Assembly: GCF_001653235.2 (NCBI RefSeq)
Contig: NC_035790.1
Span: forward strand, 682,001-746,000
Length of the DNA stretch: 64,000 nucleotides
Direction: 5' to 3'
Source: Pochonia chlamydosporia 170
Lineage: Eukaryota > Ascomycota > Sordariomycetes > Hypocreales > Clavicipitaceae
Shown: positions 1-10,363 of the stretch, one piece after another
Layout of the letters: every line of letters starts with the position of its first letter
Numbering within the stretch: position 1 is the stretch's first letter
Made by a program: the position numbers and the translations under genes
The notes under the pieces: model-generated
The model's input: only the letters and a program-made list of their open reading frames with translations
Told to the model about the DNA's origin: nothing
The model's database searches: none

Positions 1-2
1 CC

Positions 3-388
3 GCCCCCGCAACAACAGCCAAGCCCATACCATTCGGCAAACACGCCCACACCCTATCCGGCTCCTCAGGAAAGCCCGTGTCCTTCGTGCCCAGGGAGAC
101 GCACAAGCCCAGCGTTGCAGAGGTGCTTGAGAGAAAAACAGGCGGGGTGAGCAACAAGGTCATCGTGGGGGTAAGTGTTGGGGCGGGCGTGCCTGTTCTT
201 TCTGGTGTTGCCTTGGGGGTCGTGTGAGTGGCCTTGGCATGCTATTTGCTGTGGTTTGAAAAGTGCTGACTTTGGAGTTTTTTAGGATTTGGCGTAGGAG
301 GCGTGCGAGGAGAGTGCCGACGAGTTTGTCGTTTGGGGATGTTGGGGTGCCGAAGGGGATGAGGGTGACGGAGAGGTATGCGTCATGA
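3..388 (+). CDS. 3' end of a single-pass membrane protein (partial)
   Basis: The gene enters from the left edge, open in the frame starting at base 3, and ends at TGA 386-388. An intron at 224-285 has donor GTGAGT, branch-like TGCTGAC and acceptor TTTTAG. Removing it joins GT to G and keeps the frame open; unspliced, the frame stops at once inside the intron. The visible part is a Pro/Ser/Thr-containing linker, then one hydrophobic segment of about 22 residues (VIVGVSVGAGVPVLSGVALG and following), then a basic stop-transfer cluster (WRRRRARR) and a short cytosolic tail ending in RYAS. This is the layout of many fungal type I surface proteins of WSC/Mid2-like or adhesin type. The ectodomain lies outside the window, so the family cannot be named. 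The membrane topology is inferred from the hydrophobic segment and the basic flank. Confidence 0.75.
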
Positions 389-881
389 TGGAGCGGTGTG
401 AATGTGAATGTGAATGAATAAGTGGGATATACTGTATTATATTGCAATCAGAGGGTTTGAATTTACTCACAATGTCCGGGTAACTTGGCAGACTTTGGTT
501 CTGTATACTGTTCTGTCGACTCTGGATTGATATATATGTATGTATGCGTCTTCAATATACGCCGGCGACGAGATCAGACACTTCAAGTTAAGCACGTGGC
601 AGTCCGCCTAAAGTAACCAGAATTTCCATTGCCGATATATTGTATTTGACTTCTGACCGCTGAACCTCCAAAAATCGCTTCATGTATGAATATTTTCTCC
701 CTTTTTCACATCACTTGCCCGCTACGCAAAACACAAAAGAATTATAGCCATGACGTTGTTGCAGAGCGTCACATAAATCACGTTAAGGTGTCGTCACTCC
801 GTGTCCGTAAATCTCATCAAAAAATTGCCTGTTGAATGCATCCCTCAAAGAATCTTCACACTTCGTCTCCTTTCGCTTCTC
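389..881. other. convergent intergenic region
   Basis: This 493 bp stretch lies between the stops of the membrane-protein gene and PSD2. It is AT-rich and should hold both 3' UTRs. I see no open frame or RNA gene in it. Confidence 0.6.
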
Positions 882-3800
882 CTACAATGCCGAGGCTGCC
901 ATGGTGTTCATTGTCGGCACAGCAGACATTCTGCGCTTGGGCAGCTCGTCCTCGCCGCTGTCGCTTGGTGATTGTTCCATGGCGAAATTGCCCTGGATAC
1001 GACGCTTGGCATCCTTCTTCTCTGCCTCCGTGATTTGGTCTTCGCTCCTGCGCATGTCGGGCGTGTATTGAGCTACATCCGGTGAGTGGCCGATAGACAT
1101 GCCGACTCGGATCTTCAATGTTCAAGTCAGCTTCGTTTCTAGTTCCAGTTTCGCACAATGCTTATTTCCGCAAGTACTTACCAAAGTCTCCAAAGCGGTG
1201 CTCGAGTTGTCCGCCAAGTCATCGTCAAACATCATTTTACCAGACTCAAACAGCAACAGCACTGTACTGCCACCAAATTTAAAGTATCCAAGCTCCTCAG
1301 CTCTCTTGACTTGATCACCAGCGTTTCTTGTAATGACTGTGCTGCCAACCATCATTGCACCCACGCAAATCACCATCACTCTACCGTGGGCCACACTGTC
1401 AATGGGCACAATGACACGCACGTTTTCGCCGTAGACATCGAGGGCTGATCGAATGGCCATGGGGTTAACCGTATAGTATTCACCGGCGACCGTGATTGGT
1501 TTGCCCAAAACACCATCGACAGGAATGTGGAATCGATGGTAGTCTTGAGGCGCAAGACGGAAGATGCCCAGTGCGCCATTCTCATAGCGAGCAGCGTCAT
1601 CCGGATAAGCATCTCCAAGCAGTCTCTTCATGTTGAACTCTCGCCCCTTGACCCAAATCTTGGTCGCCTGCGTGATCTGGTTAAAGACGACACTTCGACA
1701 ATCGGCTGGTGATACAATGATGCCTGGATTGTTTGGTGCGGAGCAGGGTCGTGCATCAGGCTTCAAAGCTCGATAGAAGAATTCGTTGAAGTTCTTGAAC
1801 TGATCAAGTGGTAAAAGAACTTCTGACATATCCAGGCCGTGAAATTCAATAAACTTTTCAATTTCCTCCTTGGAAGCAGGGTCGTCAAACTTTCTCCCTT
1901 GTTTGATACTCAAGTTCCTGAGCATTTTTCGGACTGAAAAGAAAGGTTAGCCCTCCTTGATTCTCTTCGCAAGGCACAATGTCATCAAAACTTTTAACTG
2001 TGCAGCACTTACTTCGCTTATTCTCCATATCGCGCGACTTCAATCCCTTGTACAACAGCCGGATGCCTAGCCTCACATAGACACTCATCTTTTCCTCATT
2101 GATCTGACCAGTCATGCGGTCTTGCACAAGAATGTTGGCCGAATTGGCACCCAGCTTATAGCCTCCATATGAAATCTTGGTGATAACCTTGGAGTACCAT
2201 TTGCGCTGAGCTTGGCTAGCCGTCACGAACCCACCCATGAGCACCGTGTTCACCTGCCTCCAGTCCTGACTGGCACACGTCGCAATATGAGTGATAATGT
2301 CTGTGTCGGTGCGCTTGTTCAGACGTGGTTGATGGCAAATGGGGCATTCGCGGATTTCCACAACATGTTCTTCGTCTTTGTCGCCATTCTCATCGCTCTC
2401 TTCTTCGCCCGAGCCCTTGGTATCAATGGGAGTCCCTGGCTCAAGCACAATCTGGGGAGTTGAAGTGCCGGATGCGTTGGCGGAGCCCATGTCTCCCACG
2501 ATATCTGGCTTGTTATGAATACCGAGTTGCTTAAAGTCAGAAACCGCGCTCTTGACCTTGTCCGTGACCGTCGTTGGTTTGCTCTTGGCTTCAAGCTGAT
2601 CCTCCAGACAAATGACGGCCTCATCCATAGTCAAGTCCCAGGTCTCTTCGTTATCGGCAGCCTTGTGAGGGAAACGTTGGAAAAAGCTATCGATGGTAGA
2701 CTCCTTGAGAGTAGATCCTAGGGTATCCAGCATAGTGGTAAGTTCAACACGACTAATCTCACCACTTTCGTCGGTATCATACTGGCGCAGCAGGGCCCGC
2801 CAGAACTGTTGGCGCAGGGCCGGGTAGGGCATGTATTTAGCCTTGAGATAAATCTGAGGGCAGTGTCTGCTCTCCCACTTGTCGAGGTTTTTCATTTTCA
2901 AAGGGACCACATAATCATGGAAATCTGCATCATCACCTTCAGCAACAGCATCTGATGGTTCGACTGGGTTAGCATGTACATCAGAAGGTGTGAGAAGGGT
3001 GTTGGCGGATGGCGTCTGACTTGTTTCAACACTGGTGCTCTGCGACGTAGTGCCCGTGCCCGTGCTTGATGAGTTCTTTGACAGCTGCGGACGCATCAAT
3101 TTGCCCAGGCTTTGCGTGGACGATGATCGAGACATGCTCAGCTTCTTGAAGCGAGACCTAGCTGCTGAGGGAGTATGCTCGTCCGGTTCTCGTAATCCAT
3201 ATAGTCCGGTTTCTGAGCTGGCTTGTGGTGCTCTCTCGATTAGCTGCTTTACTGGTAGGTTGCAAGAAGCAATAAAATCGTTGCCCGAGTATTTGTCGTG
3301 GTCGATGACGGTGAAAGAAAACGAGTACGCCTGCTCATGGCCCTGCACGTGGAATATCATTTTCTCATTGTAAACTGGGTTTAAGTTGTGCCTGACACGG
3401 CGAGTACGGTAGGTCTTCTTGCCCAGGGAGGCAACTACAAACGGATCCATATCAAAGCTTGTTCGTGTGAGGTTGGATTCCGGGGGCAAATCCGTGATTT
3501 TGACAATCTCGAGGAAGATGATGCCTACGACATCCGAGCCGCCGTTATTAAAGGCATAAGGATTGTCTCTTCTTCGCTTCCTCAGGCCCTTGATCCTCAG
3601 TCTGCGGCGTCTCTTTTCAGCCGTCTCTGGCTTGGAAGGATCGTCACCCTCCTCATCATCGAATTCGGTGAGTTCCTCGTCGTCTTCATCTTCACATGGT
3701 TCATCCTGGCCTGGTGCAGATGTCGCTCCTTGAATTGCACCAGGAGTCAAAAGGGGAGTTGTCGACGGTGTTGATCCAGGAATAGAGCCAATGAGAGCTG

Positions 3801-4581
3801 TAAACTTGTCCAGAATTTCTCTAGACGAAGCGGCAAGGTTGGTGGAATCGAAGAGGGTAAACTGCAACTGGACCTCGCCAGAGACAACTCCAGTCTTCTT
3901 TCCTGGTCTTTTGCTCTTGAGGGGAAACCAGCGTGGTTCTATTTCGGTTCGTTCGTTTTGGAAAATCTCTTCGAGGGCTAAGTCAAACTCGCCCATGTAG
4001 TCTTTGCCGAACCGATCCTTGTCCCAGCAAATAACATCGAGAAGAAGATTCTGCACGGAGTTGACTGGAAGCTCTTCGACTACATTCCATTCGGGGTTGA
4101 GGGTTTTCGGGACTGATTGAGTGACGATTCGACTATCTCCCGACGTGATGACGAGATACTATGACGAGTAGTTGTTAGCATCGTCTCCTTGGGTTACACG
4201 GACGTACTTGGGACACCACTTCCACCACCACGTGCCATGCTTGAGGGCTTGAGGGTAAAGCCAAAAACGTACCGGGTCAGAAGTGCCTCCACGATCTTTT
4301 GCAGCCAAGTTTCTAGCCTGGACGGCAATATGCCAAGTCAGTATCACATTCCCAGGTCCCCGGCAGAGTCAATGACTCTCGTCGGTTGGACTGGAGAAAA
4401 AAGAACGCACCTTCAAAATCACCACCTTCAGGGCCAGACCGCTGCCTGTGCCTGCAGCAGCTTCACCCCCAGGCCCCGCAGTGTCTGTCTTGTCTGTCTT
4501 GGATCGCATTGAACCTGCCGACTGGCTGTTGACAGAGTTGACGCTGGATGACGACAGTAATCGAGTTGGTTTTATTCTCAT
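882..4581 (-). CDS. PSD2: phosphatidylserine decarboxylase, Psd2 type
   Basis: Converts phosphatidylserine to phosphatidylethanolamine, in the Golgi/endosome system in yeast. Five exons read downward: 4581-4411, 4317-4273, 4158-2013, 1933-1182 and 1112-882, giving 1114 aa (yeast Psd2 is of similar size). In order it has a C2 domain (about 45-150), an acidic/basic linker, a second C2 (about 284-386), a canonical EF-hand loop DTDESGEISRVE (about 531-546), a CPIC...HIATC CCHC-type finger (C677, C680, H696, C700) and the decarboxylase domain from about 790. The self-cleavage motif is GGST at 1008-1011; Ser1010 would become the pyruvoyl group. The DYHRFH motif lies at about 918-923. I chose the start MRIKPTRLL over an in-frame Met 31 codons upstream because this opening fits fungal Psd2 proteins; the extra residues do not resemble the family. 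The 45-nt exon 2 completes the first C2. Confidence 0.93.
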
Positions 4582-7295
4582 GACTAGAAAAACGCGAGCC
4601 AGAGATGACTTGGTTCGCAGAGAGCAAAGGTCCAGGTTGACCAGAAGCTCAAGACGGTCAACTGGCCAAATCAAATGCCTGTTGGTGCTTCGAGTCTGGT
4701 CTGGTGCTTTGGAGCTCGGGGCAGGTTCCAGGTCTCTTGGGTTGTGACGCCACCTTGTCCAGCTGCACCGTGTCTCGGGTTGTATTCAACACTGTATGCC
4801 AGCCTGTCTCTCTTTTGGTGTTTCAATGTTTACTCGAGCGGGAGATTCGGCACATGTGCAATGAATTTATTTACTCCTTGCCCCCCATCCACAGCCGAGA
4901 TGCCCGATGAATGGAGGATCGGAATAAAACGACGTCAAGGTGGCATGCATACGTTGTTGAGGCAGTCCATTATACCCAGGTACCTAGGTAGTTGGACCAG
5001 GGTCTTTGTTCAGGAACGAGGTGAGATGAAAGCGCAACAAACATCAACTCTGTACTCGGCAACCAGGTAATGTAGACAAGAGGGTGTCATGTCATGCTAC
5101 TAATAAAAGGCAGATGAAAAGAAACGACACAGTGTTCTCCTAAACTCGAGCAAGGGGCAAGTAATACATGCATCCCCGGCCGCAGTGAGTAGTTGAGGCC
5201 TCCAAAAATACTTGAAAGTAATTACGTTTAGGACATGCCTGAGCCTCAAATTTCAGAAACACCTCGCTTCTCATCAGGATGATTTCCCCTTTCCAAGAGT
5301 CCAAGAGGCCAAGAGCCTTCACACACGTCAGAAAGTCCCAGGTGTCCAACAATCTCCACTGAAAGGTATGGAGAAGCACACAGATACGGAGTAGAAAACG
5401 GACGGCAGCTTGGGAATTCGGAGAAGGGGGGTAGTGGTGACGTAGGAATCGACAAAGATGTGAGATATCAACCGCGGCTCTAGGTAAGGCTGATGATGAC
5501 CACCATCGGGTCTGAGTCGTGGGCTTCTTTTTTATTTGTCGTGTTTTCGTATTTTATTTTCCATTTTTTTGCTTTCAATTCTTTGTCCCTTGCAAGGGGG
5601 AGGGAATTATTATGCTCTCATGACGTATCACTTACTGTGCGCCTACCCTTCAACATATGGTGGCATTGACACTTTTGGCAAGCCATTTCACAATACCAAA
5701 TGTCATGGAAATTGTTTCATACGCTGGAGGAGAACGTGCTGGGTTTACTTGCACAATATGCACGATACACGCGACACTAGGGAGTGCCATTGCAGGTGAG
5801 CATTTCTGTAACCATTGCATTTTATGCGTAAGCAGTCACTTCGACTCATGCGTCCTCAAGCAAGCAAGCCAGAAAGCAAACAATGGGAGAATCCCTTTGA
5901 ATAGCTGTCCATGTGTCCTGTGAGTTCTTTTTTGGGGATGCACCTTTGTTCGTGGCACAGCAATGGCTGAGCATCCCTAATAAGGCAATATGATGCGTTG
6001 CATTCTTGTCGAGGAGCTTCAATGTTCATTCAACCACAACGTTTGGCCGCCACAGTGCCGGGCACATTTCCATACACCGTCTGACATGGCGCCCGAGTTT
6101 GGCGCTAGGCTCGATCCCAGCGAGTTCCAGATCAAAAGATGACGAAGGAAGAGGGCAAAGAAAGGCCCAAGGGCTAGCCTTCAGGGCTGCCTCTGGGACT
6201 GCCCAGGCTGTCTTGGCTAACATTGAGCCAACCAACACGAGAGGTGCGCCTGTATGGAGAAAGTCCGTAGATGGCCCATGTTCAGAGTAGCTTGGCTTGT
6301 GTGGGTGCTGACGGAGTTCGGAAAGGACACTGGATGCGAGCGAGGCGGCTGAATCCTGATGGATGTTTCTGTATTGGGAGTTTTTCAGGACGAGTCCAGA
6401 AGGAGCATCGAGAACGAAACACTTGGCTCCAGTCGCTGAGAAGCAGCGAGACTTGCACCGTATCAGACGGTGGAACGTGTTCCAAAGAATAGAATAGAGT
6501 GTGATGACTCTGTAGCACTCTCTGGACGCAACTTTGAATGCTACTCTATTCAGCCAACAGCGTCGATCTGTATCACAATGCCACAGCCAAAAGACCCAGA
6601 CCATTCAGGAGGGCGATTGATTTCAGGGAGGGTAATGGAGGGATCCCAACATGAATAAAGATGACATGGACAGTGGCATTAAACACCCCTTGGACCCGTC
6701 CTTGCCATGTCGGTGCAGTGAATTAAACCGCTCACCAACCAACGAGACGACTAACCCAACTGTTGGCTGACATGATACAGTCCAGCCCTGGCCACAAGAA
6801 GCTGCCGCAAGGCGGAGTTCAACAGAGGGGAAAGAGCCTCTGGATTGATTCCTACTGGAGCAACAAACCCTCCTTGAAGTTTGGAGACGGGGGGTTTTAT
6901 TTTCTGCGACTGTGCTCAGTAGCTGGAGCCATGATGGTATAACGCCGTTTGCTCACCTGAACAGTTGGACAAGCTGTCCACATGTCAATCATGAAACAAC
7001 ACATAGACAAGGCACCCACAAAATAGAAAAGAACGCTGCAATGTCCAACAGAGTAATTGCAGAATCCTTCTAGTCCACGTCTACGACTGTCAGCAATGTA
7101 CGGAGTACGGAGCAGGCAACAAAGAATTCTGAAAGCGAACCCTTGCCACACCCCCTTGGCTGAAAGCGGTTAGAACAGATGGCCAAGATATCTCGATGGG
7201 CTTGAGGTTGCGCGACGACGCGACATTTGAGACCATTGCATTCCTTTTTAATCTTCGAGTACAATGGATGTCTGGTTAATGGATTAATGGACAGC

Positions 7296-7323
7296 ATTCA
7301 ATTCAATTCAATTCAATTCAATT
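7296..7323. repeat. ATTCA pentanucleotide microsatellite
   Basis: Five perfect tandem copies of ATTCA followed by ATT, in noncoding DNA upstream of the cytidylyltransferase gene. Probably length-variable between strains; no function inferred. Confidence 0.95.
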
Positions 7324-8133
7324 TGCTCCGCACCAAGGAACGCGATACATATCGGCAACAGCATGGAGCCGTCAGGGGGAATGGGATGAGGCGACATCAC
7401 GTGAGAGGTCTTGGTGGAAGAAGCCCGAGGCTCCACACTTGATGAGTTCAGAGTTCAAGGTTCGAAGGTCAAGTTGTCTGTTCTCGGTAACGGTTCTGGC
7501 ATAGAGCCATCGTTGTTCAGGAAATCGTTCAATGTGGCGATTTTACGAGTTGAAGCTGTGCTCCGTACGTGCTTTGTATGGCGGGTTTGAGAAGAGTGCT
7601 TGAACTATGCGATGCATCTCCTACTCTGTATGGAGAGTGCATCTTTGCATGTCGTATCCTGGTATCACCAATGCGAACGGCATCACACAATTTAACAAGG
7701 GTCAGAAAGTCATCAAGCACCAGACCAAAAAAAAAAATAAGGAGACCACCAGACTCCTCTCCTACTCCATACATAATGCCAATTAAATTCCCCATGTTCC
7801 ATTCCGCCCCAGGAGATCCAGTCGTTTTATTGCAGGGGTTCCAGAACCGAAGCAAAGTCGAGATTGGACATTGGACCGCGTTCGTATTGAAGAAAAAGCC
7901 GGGTCATGCCATGTTGGCTAATGAACCCCCTTTTTCCCCTCCACTTGGTTCATTGCTCGCATGCAACGAGTGGTCTTTAGGGATGTGACTGTGACCTGGG
8001 GACTGACTTGTGTGACGCTGAGTTGGAGCTGGCTGGAGTTGGCTGGGGCTGGCTTGGATGTTGGCGACGCCACAAGTCAATGAGCTTCCCGCTATTCCTT
8101 GCAATAAATTAAACTCAAGCTCCGGAGGAGCAT

Positions 8134-8174
8134 CAGACGAGACCAGACGAGGACCAGACGAGGACCAGACCAGA
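8134..8174. repeat. tandem CCAGACGAGGA repeat
   Basis: About three and a half units of an 11-bp sequence built on CCAGACGAGGA, ending in CCAGACCAG, 650 bp upstream of the cytidylyltransferase start. It is the densest cluster of the CCAGAC word seen repeatedly in intergenic DNA of this window. Confidence 0.85.
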
Positions 8175-8459
8175 AGTTGACTCTCTTTTTACCGGCCTAG
8201 ACAAGCTCGCTTCTCTCCGTGTTTCTCTCTGGCCAAGCAGGGTGCGTGCACATCATCCCGTGTGCTTGGGCTGCAGGAAGCTCCATGTTCATGTTCATGT
8301 CCATGTCCATTGACTCTCAACGTCTGGTCTGATCCCCTCCAGTCAAATGTGTCCACTTGCTTCCAAAACTTTGCTAGACGTGCCTTGCTAGCTCATCTCT
8401 TTTCGCGTTCTTCACCTTACCTGTCTCGCCTGGACTGCTTGCTTCTTCAACACTTCTCA

Positions 8460-8498
8460 CTCACACGCACGCCACTCACACGCACGCCACTCACACAC
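8460..8498. repeat. 15-bp tandem repeat CTCACACGCACGCCA
   Basis: Two perfect 15-bp units and a partial third, in the pyrimidine-rich leader region of the cytidylyltransferase gene, about 330 bp before its start codon. Confidence 0.9.
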
Positions 8499-8825
8499 CC
8501 CCCGGCTTATTCTTAGCTTCGCCTTGCTTGCAGACAAATTTCAAGGCCAAAAAAAAGTCCCAAGCTCTTCGTCCCGCGATCCGCAATTCCTTGACCCCTT
8601 CCCTTCCCACTTTCCCACCCCCCGATGTCACAACTTCTACCTCTCGGTCAAAGACCAATCGTTTCTCCTCAATCTGCCTCGTGCCCGGCATCTACAGCTT
8701 AAGCAGACTTCGTTTCTTACTTTCCTTCTTGACCCTTCGACCGTTACCGCTCTGGTCACGCGAACAATTGCCGTAAACGAACGACGCCAAACCAAGGCAG
8801 ATACTTGATCCCACCCGTACTCACA

Positions 8826-10363
8826 ATGTCGTCACCATCCGCCTCATCGCAGGGAAGCAAGCGCAAGAGGAACGCCGCCGCAATCTCCAACGGCGTTTCG
8901 GACAGCGCATTGCAGCCCTCATCTCGCGATGCTTCTGGCGAAGAGGGCGACACTACCGCGCCTGAATCCGGTCGACATAATCTTCGCAACGGCACCAATG
9001 GCCCGAACCCTAAGAGACTGCGAAGCAACTCGGGTCGCTCTGCCGACGTCGCTACTGAGAACGTCGTCGATCCTGGCGAGCCAAGCGATACCACAGAGGC
9101 TAGCATTGATATTGCCGAGAGGGTTGGTCGCAGAGGACGCAAGTCTACTGTCAATGGTGATGATGAGTCCATGGCGCCGCCTCCGGTTGGCGAGTTGATT
9201 CATCCTGCCGGCGGCTTCAAGACCAACCCGCCTCCCGTCGGCAGACCTGTGCGAGTCTATGCCGATGGTGTCTTTGATTTGTTCCATCTTGGGTGAGTTT
9301 CAACATCACTGCAAACATCTTTTTTTAAATTGATTAAAACACGGCGTGAAGTTCAATCTGCGTCGATCCAAGGCCACCATCGCGTGGCAATCTTTCGCGG
9401 ATGCTTGCTAACACCAGCTTCACAGTCACATGCGACAGCTTGAGCAGGCCAAGAAAGCTTTTCCCAACACCACTCTTGTCGTGGGTGTTACCGGTGACGG
9501 TGAAACACACAAGCGCAAGGGCTTGACTGTCATGTCGGCCAAGGAGCGAGCCGAATCCGTGCGACACTGCAAATGGGTGGACGAAGTCATCGAGGACTGC
9601 CCGTGGATCGTCACCGCCGAGTTCCTCCAAGCCAACCAGCTTGACTACGTTGCGCACGACGACCTTCCATACGGTGCTGACGAGGGCGATGACATTTATC
9701 AACCCATCAAGGCGGCCGGCATGTTCCTGGTCACCCAACGAACCGAAGGTGTGAGCACAACCGGTATTATCACAAGGTACGCATTGATTCACATGTTTTT
9801 GACGTGCACATTGCAGCTCACTGACACTGGCAATTCAGAATCGTCCGTGACTACGAAAAGTACATCAGCCGACAGTTCAAGCGCGGTACCTCCCGACAAG
9901 AGCTCAACGTCAGTTGGCTCAAGAAGAACGAGCTAGATCTCAAGCGTCACGTCCAAGACCTCCGAGAGAACATCATCACAAACTGGACCAGCACAGGCCA
10001 AGAGCTCAGCCGAGAACTCAAGCAGTTCTGGCCGTCTAGCCGACCTCACAGCCCTGCCCGTTTCAACTCGGCCAACAGCAGCGATGGTCTTCGCTCACCC
10101 ACCACCCCCGGGCCCAATCCTGGCAATTCCAAGGAGTTTGTTACTGGCTATGCTCTCGGTCTTGTCGGTGGTGTGCGCTCATGGGTGAGTTTTTTCGAGT
10201 ACAGCTAGCTTCACGCATAAACCACAAACTAACAATATAACAGATGACCAAGAACAGACGAACCGTGGCCAGTCGCCCCGTCTCCGACGACGAGTCCGAG
10301 GAGTCTGACGAAGCCAAGTCTCCCGTGTCCACCGACGCTCCCCCTCTGTCTACCGCTGTCTAA
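8826..10363 (+). CDS. PCT1: choline-phosphate cytidylyltransferase
   Basis: Makes CDP-choline from CTP and phosphocholine, the rate-limiting step of the Kennedy route to phosphatidylcholine. Four exons: 8826-9292, 9426-9776, 9839-10184 and 10244-10363, giving 427 aa. The N-terminus (about 1-140) is Ser/Lys-rich with KRKR-type basic stretches, fitting a nuclear or regulatory tail. The catalytic domain opens with [16 protein letters not shown] (HLGH at 154-157, the CTP-binding signature, split by intron 1) and includes [13 protein letters not shown] from residue 261. After it comes the amphipathic membrane-sensing helix ([18 protein letters not shown] and following), then an acidic Ser-rich tail that is probably phosphorylated. 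It is transcribed divergently from PSD2, the other phospholipid gene here. The start MSSPSASSQ is the first ATG in frame after the leader. Confidence 0.95.

Larger units (their letters stand above)
4582..8825. other. 4.2 kb divergent intergenic region, PSD2 / cytidylyltransferase
   Basis: No convincing coding frame or RNA gene. It must hold both promoters and 5' UTRs. Visible elements: GGTCAACTGG at 4656-4665, only 75 bp upstream of the PSD2 start; palindrome TACCTAGGTA at 4981; TACGGAGTA at 5385 and 7099 (the latter followed directly by a partial second copy); an ATTCA microsatellite at 7296; a GACCAGACGAG tandem at 8134; and a 15-bp tandem at 8460. The last 600 bp before the cytidylyltransferase start are pyrimidine-rich, as is common in fungal leaders. 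Confidence 0.6.

Noticed and set aside
6026..6604. 192-codon open frame on the minus strand in the PSD2/PCT1 spacer
   Set aside because: No family motif, no compositional coding signature, no supporting intron structure; typical of chance open frames in GC-balanced intergenic DNA.
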